From Nitrospinaceae bacterium (GTDB lineage: Bacteria > Nitrospinota_A > UBA7883 > JAJDBK01), in assembly GCA_029261405.1 (NCBI GenBank), contig JAJDBK010000021.1:1-45947 (forward strand): a stretch of 45,947 nucleotides of DNA, in the 5' to 3' direction. The notes under the pieces were generated by a model that made no database searches, was not told the origin of the DNA, and was given only the letters and a program-made list of their open reading frames with translations. Positions 15,802 through 24,986 of this stretch are shown here, one piece after another. Every line of letters starts with the position of its first letter. The stretch's first letter is position 1. The position numbers and the translations under genes were made by a program.

Positions 15802-17925
15802 TTAATAAAAGAGGGTTGCCGACGGGCTTTGGTTGATGGCTACCCCTCCCAAAGTTATACCCGCATCGGTGAAAGCTGTAGACACATCGGCCAGGCGATC
15901 CTTCGACACACCACCCCATTTGACGGTCAGAATCGTGGCGTCGCAAAGTTCACCTAGGGCCATAGTCCCCGCCCCTTCTACAGCGGGGGGCGCGTCGATT
16001 ATTACAACAGAGTAGGATTCCCGCAGTTCATTTAACAGGCTTTTCATCTTTTCCGATTCGAACAGCTCACCGCTGTTCCCTTTACGCATACCCGCAGAGA
16101 TATATGAGAGACCTTCGATCCGTGTTCGACAAACAGCGTTTTCCGTCTCTGTTTTTCCGGTCAGAAGGTCTGACAGTCCATACGCCATATCGCTTTTTAT
16201 ATATGAATCGTCTTTACCGCCTTTTAAATCCGCGCTAACCAGAACCACCCGTTCCCCTCTCCCGGCGAGCAGTGTGGAAAGGTTCGCCGCAACGAAACTT
16301 CTTCCTTCACCCCTCAGACAGGATGAGACTGCAACTATCCGGGGCCATTCACCGTTTTCGGCGACCATGGACCTGCGGATAATCCTGAATGCGTCGGAGT
16401 GTTCCGCCCCATCTTTCCCTTTCGGAATCGAGCCGAGGACCCTGACTCCGGTTATCCCCCGGATCTCATCGACGCTGTAAACGCTATTGTCCATGTGAAA
16501 GAAGAGAAGCGAGGCGGACACCCCGATTACGGTTCCCAGAAATATTGCGATGATGGTATTGAGGAAGATGTCGGGAGTCCTGTGCGCCCGGTCATCCAGT
16601 TCGGGCGCTACGGCCAATTCCGCTATCGTTATGGCTGGAGACACCGAATTTTCTGTCAGCTCCAACTGCTTTAACGCAGTCAAGAGAGTCTTGTAGATCG
16701 TTTGGCTCGCGCTCAGCTTGAGGTCTATTCCCGCGCTTTCGAACACCTTGTCAGGAAGGGAGACAAGATAACTTTCATGCTTTTCAAGCAGACGACGGTA
16801 CCCCTCTTCTGTGCCTTCCATCTCTGCGATGTTTATGTAGGTTTCTATCAGCCGCTCACTTAACGATTGATAAATCGAATTGCTACCGACGCTCTCCGAA
16901 GCGAAGGTTTTGGCGGACTCATCCCTGATCTTCTCCTTGATCTCGGCGATTTTGGCGTTGATGGTTATAATAGTCGGGTGATTTTCCGTATAAATAAGTT
17001 TCGCCCCGACCCGGCTCAGATACTGCTCGGTCAGCGACTGTTTCAGCTGTTCAATCATCGGGTTCGAGACGAGGGTCTCCGACGATTTTTTATACTCCGG
17101 CAATTCGACAAGTTTTCCGCTTATCTCATCCACTGTTATTCTGGATGTCTCAAGCGCCATACCGCTATCTTCGATCTTTTGTCTGAGGTCGTTGACTCTT
17201 GTTATTGTGGTGGATATCTCAGAGTCGAGGTTTAAGATCTTCTCTTTTTTCTGGTATTCACCAGATGCTTTCAGGTTGGAGAGAAAATCGTCCCTGGCCC
17301 TGTTGAGATTTCCCCGCGCTATCTTTATGACCTTGGCGTAATCAGAAGCGGCTCTCCTTTTTTCGTTTTCGATAAATTCCCTGGCTATGGAGTTTGCTAT
17401 TCGTTCCGCCTGTTGCGGGTCGGGGGAGTATCCTGTTATCTCCAGCAGGTCGCTATCGTCTACCGCCTCGACCTCGGCGAACGGTCTCGGAAAAATTCCC
17501 GCCGTCATCGATTTTTTAGTCAGCTCCTGCGCCGTCATTTTCAGGTGGGTCGATGAGACATCTACGCCAATGGCGCTTAAAATCGTTTTGGCAAATGGGA
17601 TGGCGTTCATGATCCGGGAGCGAACTCGTTCCCTTTTAAGGTCGATGGCCTTGATGACCCTCTCAATAACCGGCCTTGAAGTGACCAGATTCTGAATCGT
17701 GACCTTCTCGGTATCGGAGATGGACGAGCCTCCGGTCGATTGACCGAGGGAGTTTAGCATGGTCGCCACAGCGTTTGATTTCTTCATCTGAACTATCGAA
17801 GTGGAGTTGTATTGGGGGGTGACAATGAGCGTGCCAACTACGATGACCAGAAAGATCGAAGCGAATATGTTTATCCCGATCCACCGTTTTCTGTAGAGAC
17901 CGAGCAGAATGAATCTTAGTTCCAT
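15802..17925 (-). CDS. Wzc-like chain-length determinant with degenerate tyrosine-kinase domain
   Basis: 707 residues. A first membrane span (about 16-36) is followed by a Wzz-like periplasmic domain with long coiled-coil helices (about 190-440), a second span near 455-475, and a cytoplasmic P-loop domain from about 529. The Walker A segment reads SCLRGEGRSF (535-544), where the invariant Lys is Arg542. Walker A' reads VLVSADL, and Walker B is VVIIDAPP. The tail ends ATLFY with one Tyr rather than a tyrosine cluster. It should control polysaccharide length through the Wzz part, while kinase activity is doubtful. It starts 9 bases after the SGNH hydrolase gene and precedes the Wzy-like gene. 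Confidence 0.88.
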   Translation of the reverse strand: MELRFILLGLYRKRWIGINIFASIFLVIVVGTLIVTPQYNSTSIVQMKKSNAVATMLNSLGQSTGGSSISDTEKVTIQNLVTSRPVIERVIKAIDLKRERVRSRIMNAIPFAKTILSAIGVDVSSTHLKMTAQELTKKSMTAGIFPRPFAEVEAVDDSDLLEITGYSPDPQQAERIANSIAREFIENEKRRAASDYAKVIKIARGNLNRARDDFLSNLKASGEYQKKEKILNLDSEISTTITRVNDLRQKIEDSGMALETSRITVDEISGKLVELPEYKKSSETLVSNPMIEQLKQSLTEQYLSRVGAKLIYTENHPTIITINAKIAEIKEKIRDESAKTFASESVGSNSIYQSLSERLIETYINIAEMEGTEEGYRRLLEKHESYLVSLPDKVFESAGIDLKLSASQTIYKTLLTALKQLELTENSVSPAITIAELAVAPELDDRAHRTPDIFLNTIIAIFLGTVIGVSASLLFFHMDNSVYSVDEIRGITGVRVLGSIPKGKDGAEHSDAFRIIRRSMVAENGEWPRIVAVSSCLRGEGRSFVAANLSTLLAGRGERVVLVSADLKGGKDDSYIKSDMAYGLSDLLTGKTETENAVCRTRIEGLSYISAGMRKGNSGELFESEKMKSLLNELRESYSVVIIDAPPAVEGAGTMALGELCDATILTVKWGGVSKDRLADVSTAFTDAGITLGGVAINQSPSATLFY

Positions 17926-17934
17926 TTTTTCCGT

Positions 17935-18963
17935 TTATAGTTTCCGGTTTGTTGTTATTTCGGCGACCCGTTCGGCGATTATATCGGCTGTAAAGCTGTG
18001 TCCGTCCGGGTTTGGATGTATGTAATCGTGTTCCATGTATAGTTTGCCGCCATGTTTCCTGAAAGAATCGAGCATATCTATCAGTGGCGTTCCCATCGAT
18101 GATAACAAACGGGTCAGGAGCGGTTCGCTGTCTGAAGTATGCTCCGCAAGCTGAAACTTGTACGGAAAGATTACAAAAACAGGCGTGGCCCCGTCCGCCT
18201 TAATCCTGGAGACAAGACTCTCAATCGCCCTTTTCCCCTCCTCCCATCTATCGGCGAGGGAGGGAGCGGATTTTTTCGCCAGGTCTTCCCCATCCTTGTT
18301 GTCGGCGCTGGTAAGCGCCCCTTTCATGCGGAGACTTATAAAACCGTACAGCTTTGACCAACCGAGCCATTTCGATCTGTTCTTTACAACTTCATCCGTA
18401 AAAGCCCCACGAACGAGACCGAACATATCCGTGTAATAAGGGCCGGCGGCGGTGAAATCGTTCTGGCACACGCTCACCAGAACGATGTCAGGCTTGAGAG
18501 GGCGAACTTTGCTTTCATATGTAGAATGATATTGCCAGATATCGTAACCGCCGACTGCGGCGTTGATAACCTCATATCGCTTCCCCGCTCCAGCCTTGTT
18601 CAGGTTTTTTTCCAGAATATACGGAAAAATATCTTCCACCGGCAAGCCCGGTCCGAAAGCGATCGAATCGCCTATGACAACAAGCCTGGTATCGATGTCG
18701 CCACGCTCTTGAGGCTCCTTCCCCCTGAACCCAAAACGATTGACCGAGACCCACTTGAAATTGAATCCGGGCTTTAGTTCATATCCGATATTCGTGTCAG
18801 CCGCCAAACGGACCATGTGGCGCCCTTTTTGGTAATCCTTAATCGCCCTGCCCGTACGGAAAACCCCCTCTGCAATGAGAAGGGTCAGCATTGCAGAGAC
18901 TACGCAAAGGAGCAAATTGCCAAGGTAGCTACCTTTGTAACCTGATTGTGTTGTATTGGTCAT
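17935..18963 (-). CDS. Membrane-anchored SGNH/GDSL hydrolase
   Basis: 342 residues, ATG start. One N-terminal membrane span (about residues 14-34) anchors a periplasmic domain. The SGNH blocks are visible in order: VIGDSIAFG (catalytic Ser near 98), AAVGGYD with the conserved Gly, CQNDF with the conserved Asn, and DYIHPNPDGH with the catalytic Asp/His pair. Relatives in polysaccharide loci add or remove O-acetyl or other acyl groups on the glycan. It sits between the alcohol dehydrogenase and the chain-length protein. Whether it is an esterase or an acyltransferase of the AlgX/AlgJ kind cannot be told from sequence alone. Confidence 0.85.
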   Translation of the reverse strand: MTNTTQSGYKGSYLGNLLLCVVSAMLTLLIAEGVFRTGRAIKDYQKGRHMVRLAADTNIGYELKPGFNFKWVSVNRFGFRGKEPQERGDIDTRLVVIGDSIAFGPGLPVEDIFPYILEKNLNKAGAGKRYEVINAAVGGYDIWQYHSTYESKVRPLKPDIVLVSVCQNDFTAAGPYYTDMFGLVRGAFTDEVVKNRSKWLGWSKLYGFISLRMKGALTSADNKDGEDLAKKSAPSLADRWEEGKRAIESLVSRIKADGATPVFVIFPYKFQLAEHTSDSEPLLTRLLSSMGTPLIDMLDSFRKHGGKLYMEHDYIHPNPDGHSFTADIIAERVAEITTNRKL

Positions 18964-19035
18964 ATAGCGGGGTAAATTAACGCCGATTTAACATAAAGGG
19001 GTTTATTGTATTGTATTTTCAATGGTTCTGGCAAA

Positions 19036-20193
19036 TCAGATATCGATAATGATGCGACCGTCACACCTGTCACATGAGGTTGCAAGGGCGTCGACAGCCT
19101 GAGCGAGAGAGGCTCTCCTCGTAACAAGTTTTTCCAGTGGCAGACGGCCGGTTCTGACGAGTTCGATAATGTTCGGGAAAATACCGTAGCCCGCATGGCC
19201 CCTCGACCCCACAATCGATGAGGCGGATGAAACCAGCGAATCGAGGTACATGGAGACTTTCCGCGCCGCCCTGCCGAGGTAGACTATCTTTCCCCGGACC
19301 GCCATGGAGGTCTCCATCTCAGGGATGGTCAGGTGGGCCGCTCCGGCCGCTTCCACCTGTACGTCCGCGCCTCTACCATCGGTGAGTTCCATAATGGTGT
19401 CGGATGGCGTTTTCTCAAGGTTCGAAATATTCAAGGCGTGGTCGGCCCCCATTTCACCACCGAGCGCAACCCGCCGGTCTATGGTGTCAAAGGCGATAAT
19501 CTTGCTTGCCCCGGCCAGCCGCGCAAAAGCCACCGCTGAAAGCCCAATGGGGCCGAGACCGAAGACCGTAACCACCGCTCCGGGCAAAAATCCACCAGCG
19601 CTGATAAAAAGACCGTTGTAAGCGCATCCGGCGGGTTCAATCAGCGCTCCTACCTCAAACAGGTCCGACTCTTCGTACCGCTCCGAGAGCGAATCGATGT
19701 TCCAGCAGTGCCACTCTTTCGCCACGGCGTACTCCGCCATGGCGCCGTCAACGGTCACACCGGCCAACTCCACGTTCCGGCACTGGTTTACGGCCCCGCT
19801 CCGACACATCCGGCAACGTCCGCACCACAACACACTCTCCATCGCCACCCGGTCACCGACGGCGTGGGCGGTCACGTTTTTCCCCACGGCCTCAACATAT
19901 CCCGCATATTCGTGCCCGATAACAGATGGCATTCGTACAGGGCCGGAAAATATGATGTAACCTTCATTGTCGGTCTCGTAGAGGTGGGTGTCGGTGCCGC
20001 AGATACCACATTTTTTCACCCGTATCAGAATCTCATCGTCAGAAAATGACGGGACAGGCGCCTCCTTGAGCGCAAAAGTCGGGTTCCTGAAGACCTGGGC
20101 GCCCGACTCCGCCCTTTTCAGGGTTTCTTCTTTCTCCGATACTTTGTATCCGTCCCGTGGCGCCCACTCGGCCTCCGCTACAATCGCTTTCAT
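19036..20193 (-). CDS. Zinc-dependent medium-chain alcohol/sorbitol dehydrogenase
   Basis: 385 residues, ATG start. The GroES-like catalytic domain has CGICGTDTHLYE and IGHEYAGYV, which bind the catalytic zinc. Four structural-zinc cysteines lie in CGRCRMCRSGAVNQC. The Rossmann fold follows with VFGLGPIGLSAVAFARLAGA and the acidic end IIAFD, suggesting NAD. The N-terminus carries an unusual insertion of about 30 residues between the first strand and the catalytic domain. In a glycan locus it could oxidise a nucleotide sugar or polyol. The 93-base gap upstream holds a small palindrome. A near-copy of the first codons of this gene is found at 22035-22056. Confidence 0.88.
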   Translation of the reverse strand: MKAIVAEAEWAPRDGYKVSEKEETLKRAESGAQVFRNPTFALKEAPVPSFSDDEILIRVKKCGICGTDTHLYETDNEGYIIFSGPVRMPSVIGHEYAGYVEAVGKNVTAHAVGDRVAMESVLWCGRCRMCRSGAVNQCRNVELAGVTVDGAMAEYAVAKEWHCWNIDSLSERYEESDLFEVGALIEPAGCAYNGLFISAGGFLPGAVVTVFGLGPIGLSAVAFARLAGASKIIAFDTIDRRVALGGEMGADHALNISNLEKTPSDTIMELTDGRGADVQVEAAGAAHLTIPEMETSMAVRGKIVYLGRAARKVSMYLDSLVSSASSIVGSRGHAGYGIFPNIIELVRTGRLPLEKLVTRRASLAQAVDALATSCDRCDGRIIIDI

Positions 20194-20238
20194 ACCATTT
20201 ATTCCATTTGAACGTAATCGTGAGCTATTATTTTAATA

Positions 20239-20253
20239 CCGATTTAAAATCGG
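20239..20253. repeat. 15-base palindrome in a gap of the glycan operon
   Basis: The sequence CCGATTTAAAATCGG pairs 7 bases on each side of one central base. It lies between the phosphodiesterase stop (20287) and the alcohol dehydrogenase start (20193). On the transcribed minus strand it is followed by an A/T-rich stretch but not by a run of T. A weak terminator or a binding site is possible; I see no further evidence for either. Confidence 0.3.
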
Positions 20254-20286
20254 GTTGAATTATTTCCTTTGGGAGATATCGGTTGA

Positions 20287-21897
20287 TTACATATACCCAA
20301 GATGGTGAAGTTTTTCCATAATCTTAGCTTTGTCTTCTTCTGTATAGTCCGGTTTTTCGTTTGTGTCGCTGTTCATGGTGATGTCACTTTTAACTCTGGC
20401 CTGTGCGCCTACACCAAAAATTCTGGCCAGCGACGCGCCATCCACACTCTCAGGGACAGGAACAGCAAAATAATCGAGAATGGTTGGCAGAAAATCTGTA
20501 ATTCGGATCTCGTTTAGTTGTTGGCTCGAATCCAGGCTGGGACCATATCCGACCATGACACCAAAATAGGCGGTGTTGTGGGAGCCGGTTGTGTGTGACC
20601 GCATTAGGGTGGGGCGGAACACTTTGTCGCTAACCTGAAGGTTGACATTGTATTTATCGCTTGTGAGATACAAAATGTCAGGCATTATTTCCCTGAATTT
20701 CCCGGCATAGATCTCTTCGACCGGATGAACCAATTTAAAAACCTTTCTCCCGTCATCATCAAGCAGAGCTTTCATCTCCAGAATCAGTTTCGATCTAATT
20801 TCCTCCCGGTTTGGCAATTTTAAATCCAACTTGACGCCCCACCCGATCGACCCGAATGCGATGACAGATTCTGGATCAATCCCCAGTTTGGGGGCGGAGA
20901 CATATGGGGGTGGGGAAACAGGGACCGCGCCTTGTTCTCCCATGACATTATCAGGAACTGGTCGCCTTAATTTCCCGTAGAGCAGACGTAATCTTCGCTT
21001 CGTCATCACCGGAATGGCGGCTACAAGTCTCTTTTTCATTTTATGCAAGTTAGACGGACCGAAAATTCCTTTTCCGGGCTTCAGATATCCAAGTTTGGCT
21101 AGCCATGTGTTGATATGAAAATCTTTATCAGGCGTGGCGTGGAAACCATGGTCGGACATAATCATAAGGTTTGCGCCAGGATTTTCATCGAGAAACTGTT
21201 GTAACAGCTCATCCACACACTTATATAACCGCAGAATCTCATCCGGCTTGTGCCAAACAAAATGTTGTATTAAATCGGTATTTTCCAGGTAGAAGAGGGA
21301 GAATGGGAAATCTTCCGTTTTTTGCAGTTCTCTGAATATCGAGAATTGTTTTCTAGTAAGTTTAATTATCTCATCAGTGAACTGTTTATGATTCTTAACC
21401 ACGCCTCGCTGTAGCGCTTTGTGCAGAACGGGATAATTAACCTTGTCCGGCTGATAGCCACCACAAATATTTTGCAACTCCTGAGGTTCCACATAATTGC
21501 GGCCCTCGGCGCGCAAAAGGCCGCCGGAAATCATAACTCCATCTATTATTTTGGGAGGATAAGTGACTCTTAGCCCGACTATCAGGGAACGCAACCCCGC
21601 TTGGCCGAGATAATCCCAAATTGCCGGGTCTCTAATATCAGCAGAGCTTATCAGCCCGCCATCGGCTTTAATAAACCCCGTGATACCCGTATTGCCCGGA
21701 TCCCGGCCCGTTATGAAACTCGTGAGAGCGGGGGCGGTGACGGGAGGCACGGTGGAAACCATATTACAATGAAGGCCGTTTGATACGATTTTTTCAAAGG
21801 TGGGTAGCAATCCGTCTTTGATCCAGGGGTTTATAAGTTCCCATTCACATCCGTCGAGGCCGATAACGACCATGGGCGACGGTGTTGGTTTAATCAT
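20287..21897 (-). CDS. Alkaline-phosphatase superfamily phosphodiesterase (type I NPP-like)
   Basis: 536 residues, ATG start. It has the same family landmarks as the gene at 10789: MVVIGLDGCEWE with a metal Asp, the Thr nucleophile in ALTSFITGRDPG, ENTDLIQH, MIMSDHGFH and the late His in HTTGSHNTAYFG. The tail KIMEKLHHLGYM resembles that of its paralogue. No signal peptide is visible. It lies between the acyl-AMP ligase (195-base gap) and the alcohol dehydrogenase (93-base gap), which makes this the loosest-packed part of the operon. It probably hydrolyses a phosphodiester; the substrate is unknown. Overall divergence from the second copy suggests distinct roles rather than recent duplication. 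Confidence 0.85.
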   Translation of the reverse strand: MIKPTPSPMVVIGLDGCEWELINPWIKDGLLPTFEKIVSNGLHCNMVSTVPPVTAPALTSFITGRDPGNTGITGFIKADGGLISSADIRDPAIWDYLGQAGLRSLIVGLRVTYPPKIIDGVMISGGLLRAEGRNYVEPQELQNICGGYQPDKVNYPVLHKALQRGVVKNHKQFTDEIIKLTRKQFSIFRELQKTEDFPFSLFYLENTDLIQHFVWHKPDEILRLYKCVDELLQQFLDENPGANLMIMSDHGFHATPDKDFHINTWLAKLGYLKPGKGIFGPSNLHKMKKRLVAAIPVMTKRRLRLLYGKLRRPVPDNVMGEQGAVPVSPPPYVSAPKLGIDPESVIAFGSIGWGVKLDLKLPNREEIRSKLILEMKALLDDDGRKVFKLVHPVEEIYAGKFREIMPDILYLTSDKYNVNLQVSDKVFRPTLMRSHTTGSHNTAYFGVMVGYGPSLDSSQQLNEIRITDFLPTILDYFAVPVPESVDGASLARIFGVGAQARVKSDITMNSDTNEKPDYTEEDKAKIMEKLHHLGYM

Positions 21898-21942
21898 TTC
21901 GATTTACCATTTCATTCATATTTCAAGACCTCTGAAAAGGGT

Positions 21943-22056
21943 TTATTTGGATGCATTTCTCATTGTAGTATCTAACCGATATTTTGAGCTGATGTCATGA
22001 AGGCTATGCGACCGGATAAATGGCGATCTATCAGTCTCCGCTACAACCGCTTTCAT
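21943..22056 (-). pseudogene. Vestigial 5' end of a second alcohol dehydrogenase gene
   Basis: A 37-codon ORF begins MKAVVAETDR with GGAG about 10 bases upstream. The first 22 bases of coding sequence differ at only one position from the start of the alcohol dehydrogenase at 20193 (MKAIVAEAEW), and the upstream bases are partly alike. After about 9 codons the similarity is lost and the frame ends at 21943. It lies 36 bases downstream of the acyl-AMP ligase stop. It looks like the stump of a duplicated dehydrogenase gene, or a short duplication of its translation-initiation region. A functional 37-residue peptide is less likely. Confidence 0.4.
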
Positions 22057-22092
22057 TCCATTGTCTCCAATGCGATCCTGTTATCTTTCGGA

Positions 22093-23622
22093 TTACACAA
22101 ACGAATTGATCAAAGCCTTCTTGTCGACCTTGCCGGAGCCGATCTTCGGCAGTTCATCGAGAATGAACACCTTTTTCGGCGCCATATAACCTCCGAACCG
22201 CTCACGCATGAACCTTGTTACCATATCACCTGTCAGCCGGGCCATAGCGACGGGAGTTACGAAAGCCAGTAACACCGCGCCCCTGGAAGAATCTGTCACA
22301 CCGATTACCGCCGCCTCGGAGACCCCCTCAAGTTCCAGCAGAGCGGTTTCCAGTTGCGCCGGAAAAACTTTAAGGCCGGCTATTTTCACCATTCCACTCT
22401 TTCGGTCGGCGAAATAGAGGAAACCGTTTTCGTCTCTGCGAACCATATCGCCGGTGAGGCGCCACCCCCCTTCCAGGAGGGGAAGCGGCTCCATCCCGAC
22501 ATATCCGCTGACGACCCCTTTGCCACGGACCGCCATCTCGCCCGTCTCGCCATCGGGAAGATCTTCGCCCGATCCCCCCACAACCCTTATTTCGTAATGG
22601 GGCAAGGCGCGACCCATACTGCCGTCCATACGGAAACTGTCTGGTCTGTTACCGACTGAAATTCCTGTGGTCTCGGTGCTACCCCACACAGAGAGAATCG
22701 GAACACCGAAATTGTCCATAAAAGCCGCGTTGATCTCCGGTCTCGTATACATGCCACCACTCTCCGCTATCCTTAGCGACTTGAGTTTCAGTGTCGAACC
22801 ACGCCGATTAAGGGTTTCATACATCGGAGCCAGCCCCATAATACAGGTCACCGAATTATCCTTTACCGCCAGGGCCACAGCCTTCGGGCTTATCTCCTCA
22901 AGCATAATCAGACCGCCACCTGTATAAAGGGCGCGGGAGAATAGCTCGTGGGGATGGGCGAACGATGCGAACATGCAAAGGTGAATGTCGTCCCCCGTAA
23001 TCTCGAACGCCTCAATGGCCGACATGGTGTTCCAGTATATGTTCGAGTGGGTGGTCAGAGCGCCTTTCGGAATTCCGGTCGATCCGGTGGTGTAGTTGAG
23101 ATATGCGACATCATCGGCGCCGATTTCGGGAAGGTCACAATCGTCCGCTACGGAAATGGTATCGGACCAACTGACATATCTATGTTTCCGCTCACCTGTG
23201 ACGATGATGTGTAGACCCAGGTCTTCTATTGTCGTTTCGTCGAGTTGGTCTAGTGACAAGTCGCCGACAACGACAGCTTTCGGTCTGATGCGCCGGATAA
23301 CCGTATTCACTTCGTTCCGGCTCAGAAGATGGTTGACCGGAGACGCATGAGCGCCCATAAGTGAGCAGGCCAGAAAACAAATTACAAGCTCAGGTTTCCG
23401 GGGGAGAGCCATTGCGACCTTATCGCCCGGTCTGACCCCGATCCCGGTCAGGTAAGAAGCGAAAGAGAGCGCCTCCTGATACACATCGGAGTAGCTATAA
23501 GAATCGTTCCGGTGGTGGATAAATGTTCTGGACGGAGAGGAGGTCGCATGGTGTCTCAGCGCCTCGTTGAGAGTTATAGCTGTAGGGATTTTATTGTCGT
23601 CGGTCACATATCTGACTTTCAC
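22093..23622 (-). CDS. Acyl-CoA synthetase / AMP-dependent ligase (ANL superfamily)
   Basis: 509 residues, GTG start. The P-loop-like ATP motif NYTTGSTGIPKGA lies near 176-188, VWGSTETTG near 315-323 binds AMP, and LTGDMVRRDENG is the conserved hinge region. The C-terminal domain ends with KIGSGKVDKKAL, carrying the catalytic Lys. It activates a carboxylic acid as acyl-AMP and then probably as acyl-CoA. Similar ligases are frequent beside exopolysaccharide and exosortase clusters. With two acyltransferases further down the operon it could provide an activated acyl donor. No carrier-protein gene is seen nearby, so CoA is the likelier acceptor. It is cytoplasmic. Confidence 0.88.
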   Translation of the reverse strand: MKVRYVTDDNKIPTAITLNEALRHHATSSPSRTFIHHRNDSYSYSDVYQEALSFASYLTGIGVRPGDKVAMALPRKPELVICFLACSLMGAHASPVNHLLSRNEVNTVIRRIRPKAVVVGDLSLDQLDETTIEDLGLHIIVTGERKHRYVSWSDTISVADDCDLPEIGADDVAYLNYTTGSTGIPKGALTTHSNIYWNTMSAIEAFEITGDDIHLCMFASFAHPHELFSRALYTGGGLIMLEEISPKAVALAVKDNSVTCIMGLAPMYETLNRRGSTLKLKSLRIAESGGMYTRPEINAAFMDNFGVPILSVWGSTETTGISVGNRPDSFRMDGSMGRALPHYEIRVVGGSGEDLPDGETGEMAVRGKGVVSGYVGMEPLPLLEGGWRLTGDMVRRDENGFLYFADRKSGMVKIAGLKVFPAQLETALLELEGVSEAAVIGVTDSSRGAVLLAFVTPVAMARLTGDMVTRFMRERFGGYMAPKKVFILDELPKIGSGKVDKKALINSFV

Positions 23623-23690
23623 AAAACTTTGTTATCGGCGCCGCTTAACCAGCGTACATATCGCGTGCAAATCGACCTGTTCTTGCAATA

Positions 23691-24431
23691 CTACTCACCG
23701 CGACCCCATATGACGGCGCGGAAGGTCAGTAGCAGGATCTTTAGCTCCAGTACCGGGCTCCATTCGGTGACGTAGGATATATCATATTTCACCCAGTCAG
23801 AAAACTTGCCGCTTCCCCTCCCCATGACCTGCCAGTAACCGGTCATTCCCGGTTTTACCATCAGCCTGGTGGTTCTCCACAGAGCGTTTTTCTTCATCTC
23901 TTTTCTTGCCAGGGGACGTGGCCCCACCAGGCTCATATCGCCCCTGATAACATTTATCAGTTGCGGCAGTTCATCGAGGCTCCAGCGGCGAAGATATTTC
24001 CCGATTTCCGTGATTCTGGGGTCGTCTTTTTTCTTGAAAATAGGGCCATCGTGATCGTTCCCCAGCTTTTTCTTGTGCAACCCGGAGTGTTTTTTCATAG
24101 TCCTGAATTTAAACATCGGAAAGCGCCTGTTGTTCCGGGAGACTCTTTTTTGCCTGAAAAAGACCGGCCCCGGACTGTCGAGCTTTATCAGGAAAGCGAT
24201 CAGTATGAACAGCGGTGACAGGAGGAGAAGGAGAAAATAACCCCCGACAAAATCGACTACAGTTTTTATCGGTTTCTGGAATGGATGCAGGTTGATTTCA
24301 GGTCCGGATGTTTCAAACGGTTCGTTTCGGGCCACCCCGTTTGGCGGTGTCATGACTTTCCCGAAATGCTCCACACCTTTTGTGGAGTGTCGTTTGGGCA
24401 GGGCCGATCCGGGCGCAGGGTTCATTGTCAT
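23691..24431 (-). CDS. Monotopic phosphoglycosyl transferase (undecaprenyl-phosphate sugar-1-P transferase)
   Basis: 246 residues from the ATG at 24431, chosen because GAAGG lies about 6 bases upstream; an in-frame ATG at 24584 would add 51 residues of low-complexity, unlike the family. One re-entrant or membrane segment (FLLLLLSPLFILIAFLI) is followed by the conserved DSPGPVFFRQKRV, FKFRTM, LRRWSLDELPQLINV, DMSLVGPRPL and the end motif MTGYWQVMGR. The DE pair in SLDELPQ is catalytic. It starts glycan assembly by moving a sugar phosphate from UDP-sugar to undecaprenyl phosphate on the inner membrane. It lacks the N-terminal four-helix region of WcaJ/WbaP. It is the first gene of the operon. 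Confidence 0.9.
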   Translation of the reverse strand: MTMNPAPGSALPKRHSTKGVEHFGKVMTPPNGVARNEPFETSGPEINLHPFQKPIKTVVDFVGGYFLLLLLSPLFILIAFLIKLDSPGPVFFRQKRVSRNNRRFPMFKFRTMKKHSGLHKKKLGNDHDGPIFKKKDDPRITEIGKYLRRWSLDELPQLINVIRGDMSLVGPRPLARKEMKKNALWRTTRLMVKPGMTGYWQVMGRGSGKFSDWVKYDISYVTEWSPVLELKILLLTFRAVIWGRGE

Positions 24432-24986
24432 AACATACCTTCTCAATACTACAGAAGCGTCAGCACGCCTTTTTGTTCTCGCCGGGCTTGTCTGTACCCA
24501 GCAAACTGGACCGGCATCTGGAACTAATTTCCCCGTCACCCCCCGGCAACTAACGTTGTTATAATCCCACCAAAATATTTTCACGCAGGAGCCGCCCCCC
24601 GCTCATTTGACGGTATGTAATCTTATGCCTTTATTCACAACGTTTGTTATATACTACCACATTTCTTATGGTTTGCCCATTGATTTTCATCCCCCACAGG
24701 AGTCTGTCGGACTTGGGATGATTCTGCTACAAAAGCACAGTTTTGGCCAGATTATCCGCTCTTTTTTGGCGAAGTGGCGCGGCCACAGCGATTACACCTC
24801 AAAACAGCGAACAATCTGACTCAAAACCTTATCGCTGTGGTCGCGCCACTTCGCCAACGAACCCCCGAGTCCTACAGACTTCTCGACACTTTCGGCTTTT
24901 GGAGTTACATTGGAAAACCATACTATAATTTTTACGGACATGATCGAATCAGTCCGAAAACACTATTCGGGAGGTTATTTGGGTTA
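24432..24986. other. Divergent intergenic region between the two glycan gene sets
   Basis: This 555-base stretch separates the first gene of the minus-strand operon from the first plus-strand gene and should hold both promoters. Positions 24607-24635 read TTGACG, 17 bases, TTTATT, a weak sigma-70-like match pointing right. I find no convincing minus-strand promoter. Positions 24701-24880 hold a nested inverted repeat described separately. Long ORFs that cross the region are not supported by codon pattern or ribosome-binding sites. Confidence 0.4.
24701..24880. mobile_element. MITE-like nested inverted repeat
   Basis: The outer arms are 24701-24717 (AGTCTGTCGGACTTGGG) and 24864-24880, which match in reverse complement at 15 of 17 bases. 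The inner arms are 24768-24792 and 24831-24855, 25 bases each with one mismatch, around a 38-base loop. Between the outer and inner arms lie 50 bases on the left but only 8 on the right. No transposase is encoded. The form is that of a small non-autonomous transposable element or a long cruciform or RNA hairpin. It sits just ahead of the plus-strand glycan genes, so it could affect their expression. Confidence 0.6.

Noticed and set aside
24432-24584. Longer N-terminus of the phosphoglycosyl transferase
   Set aside because: The added 51 residues show no family match, and the ATG at 24431 has a good ribosome-binding site.
24774-24986. N-terminal extension of the sulfatase-fold gene back to 24774
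   Set aside because: The extra 71 residues are translated from the inverted repeat and look unlike the family; the ATG at 24987 with GGGAGG upstream fits the conserved first strand.
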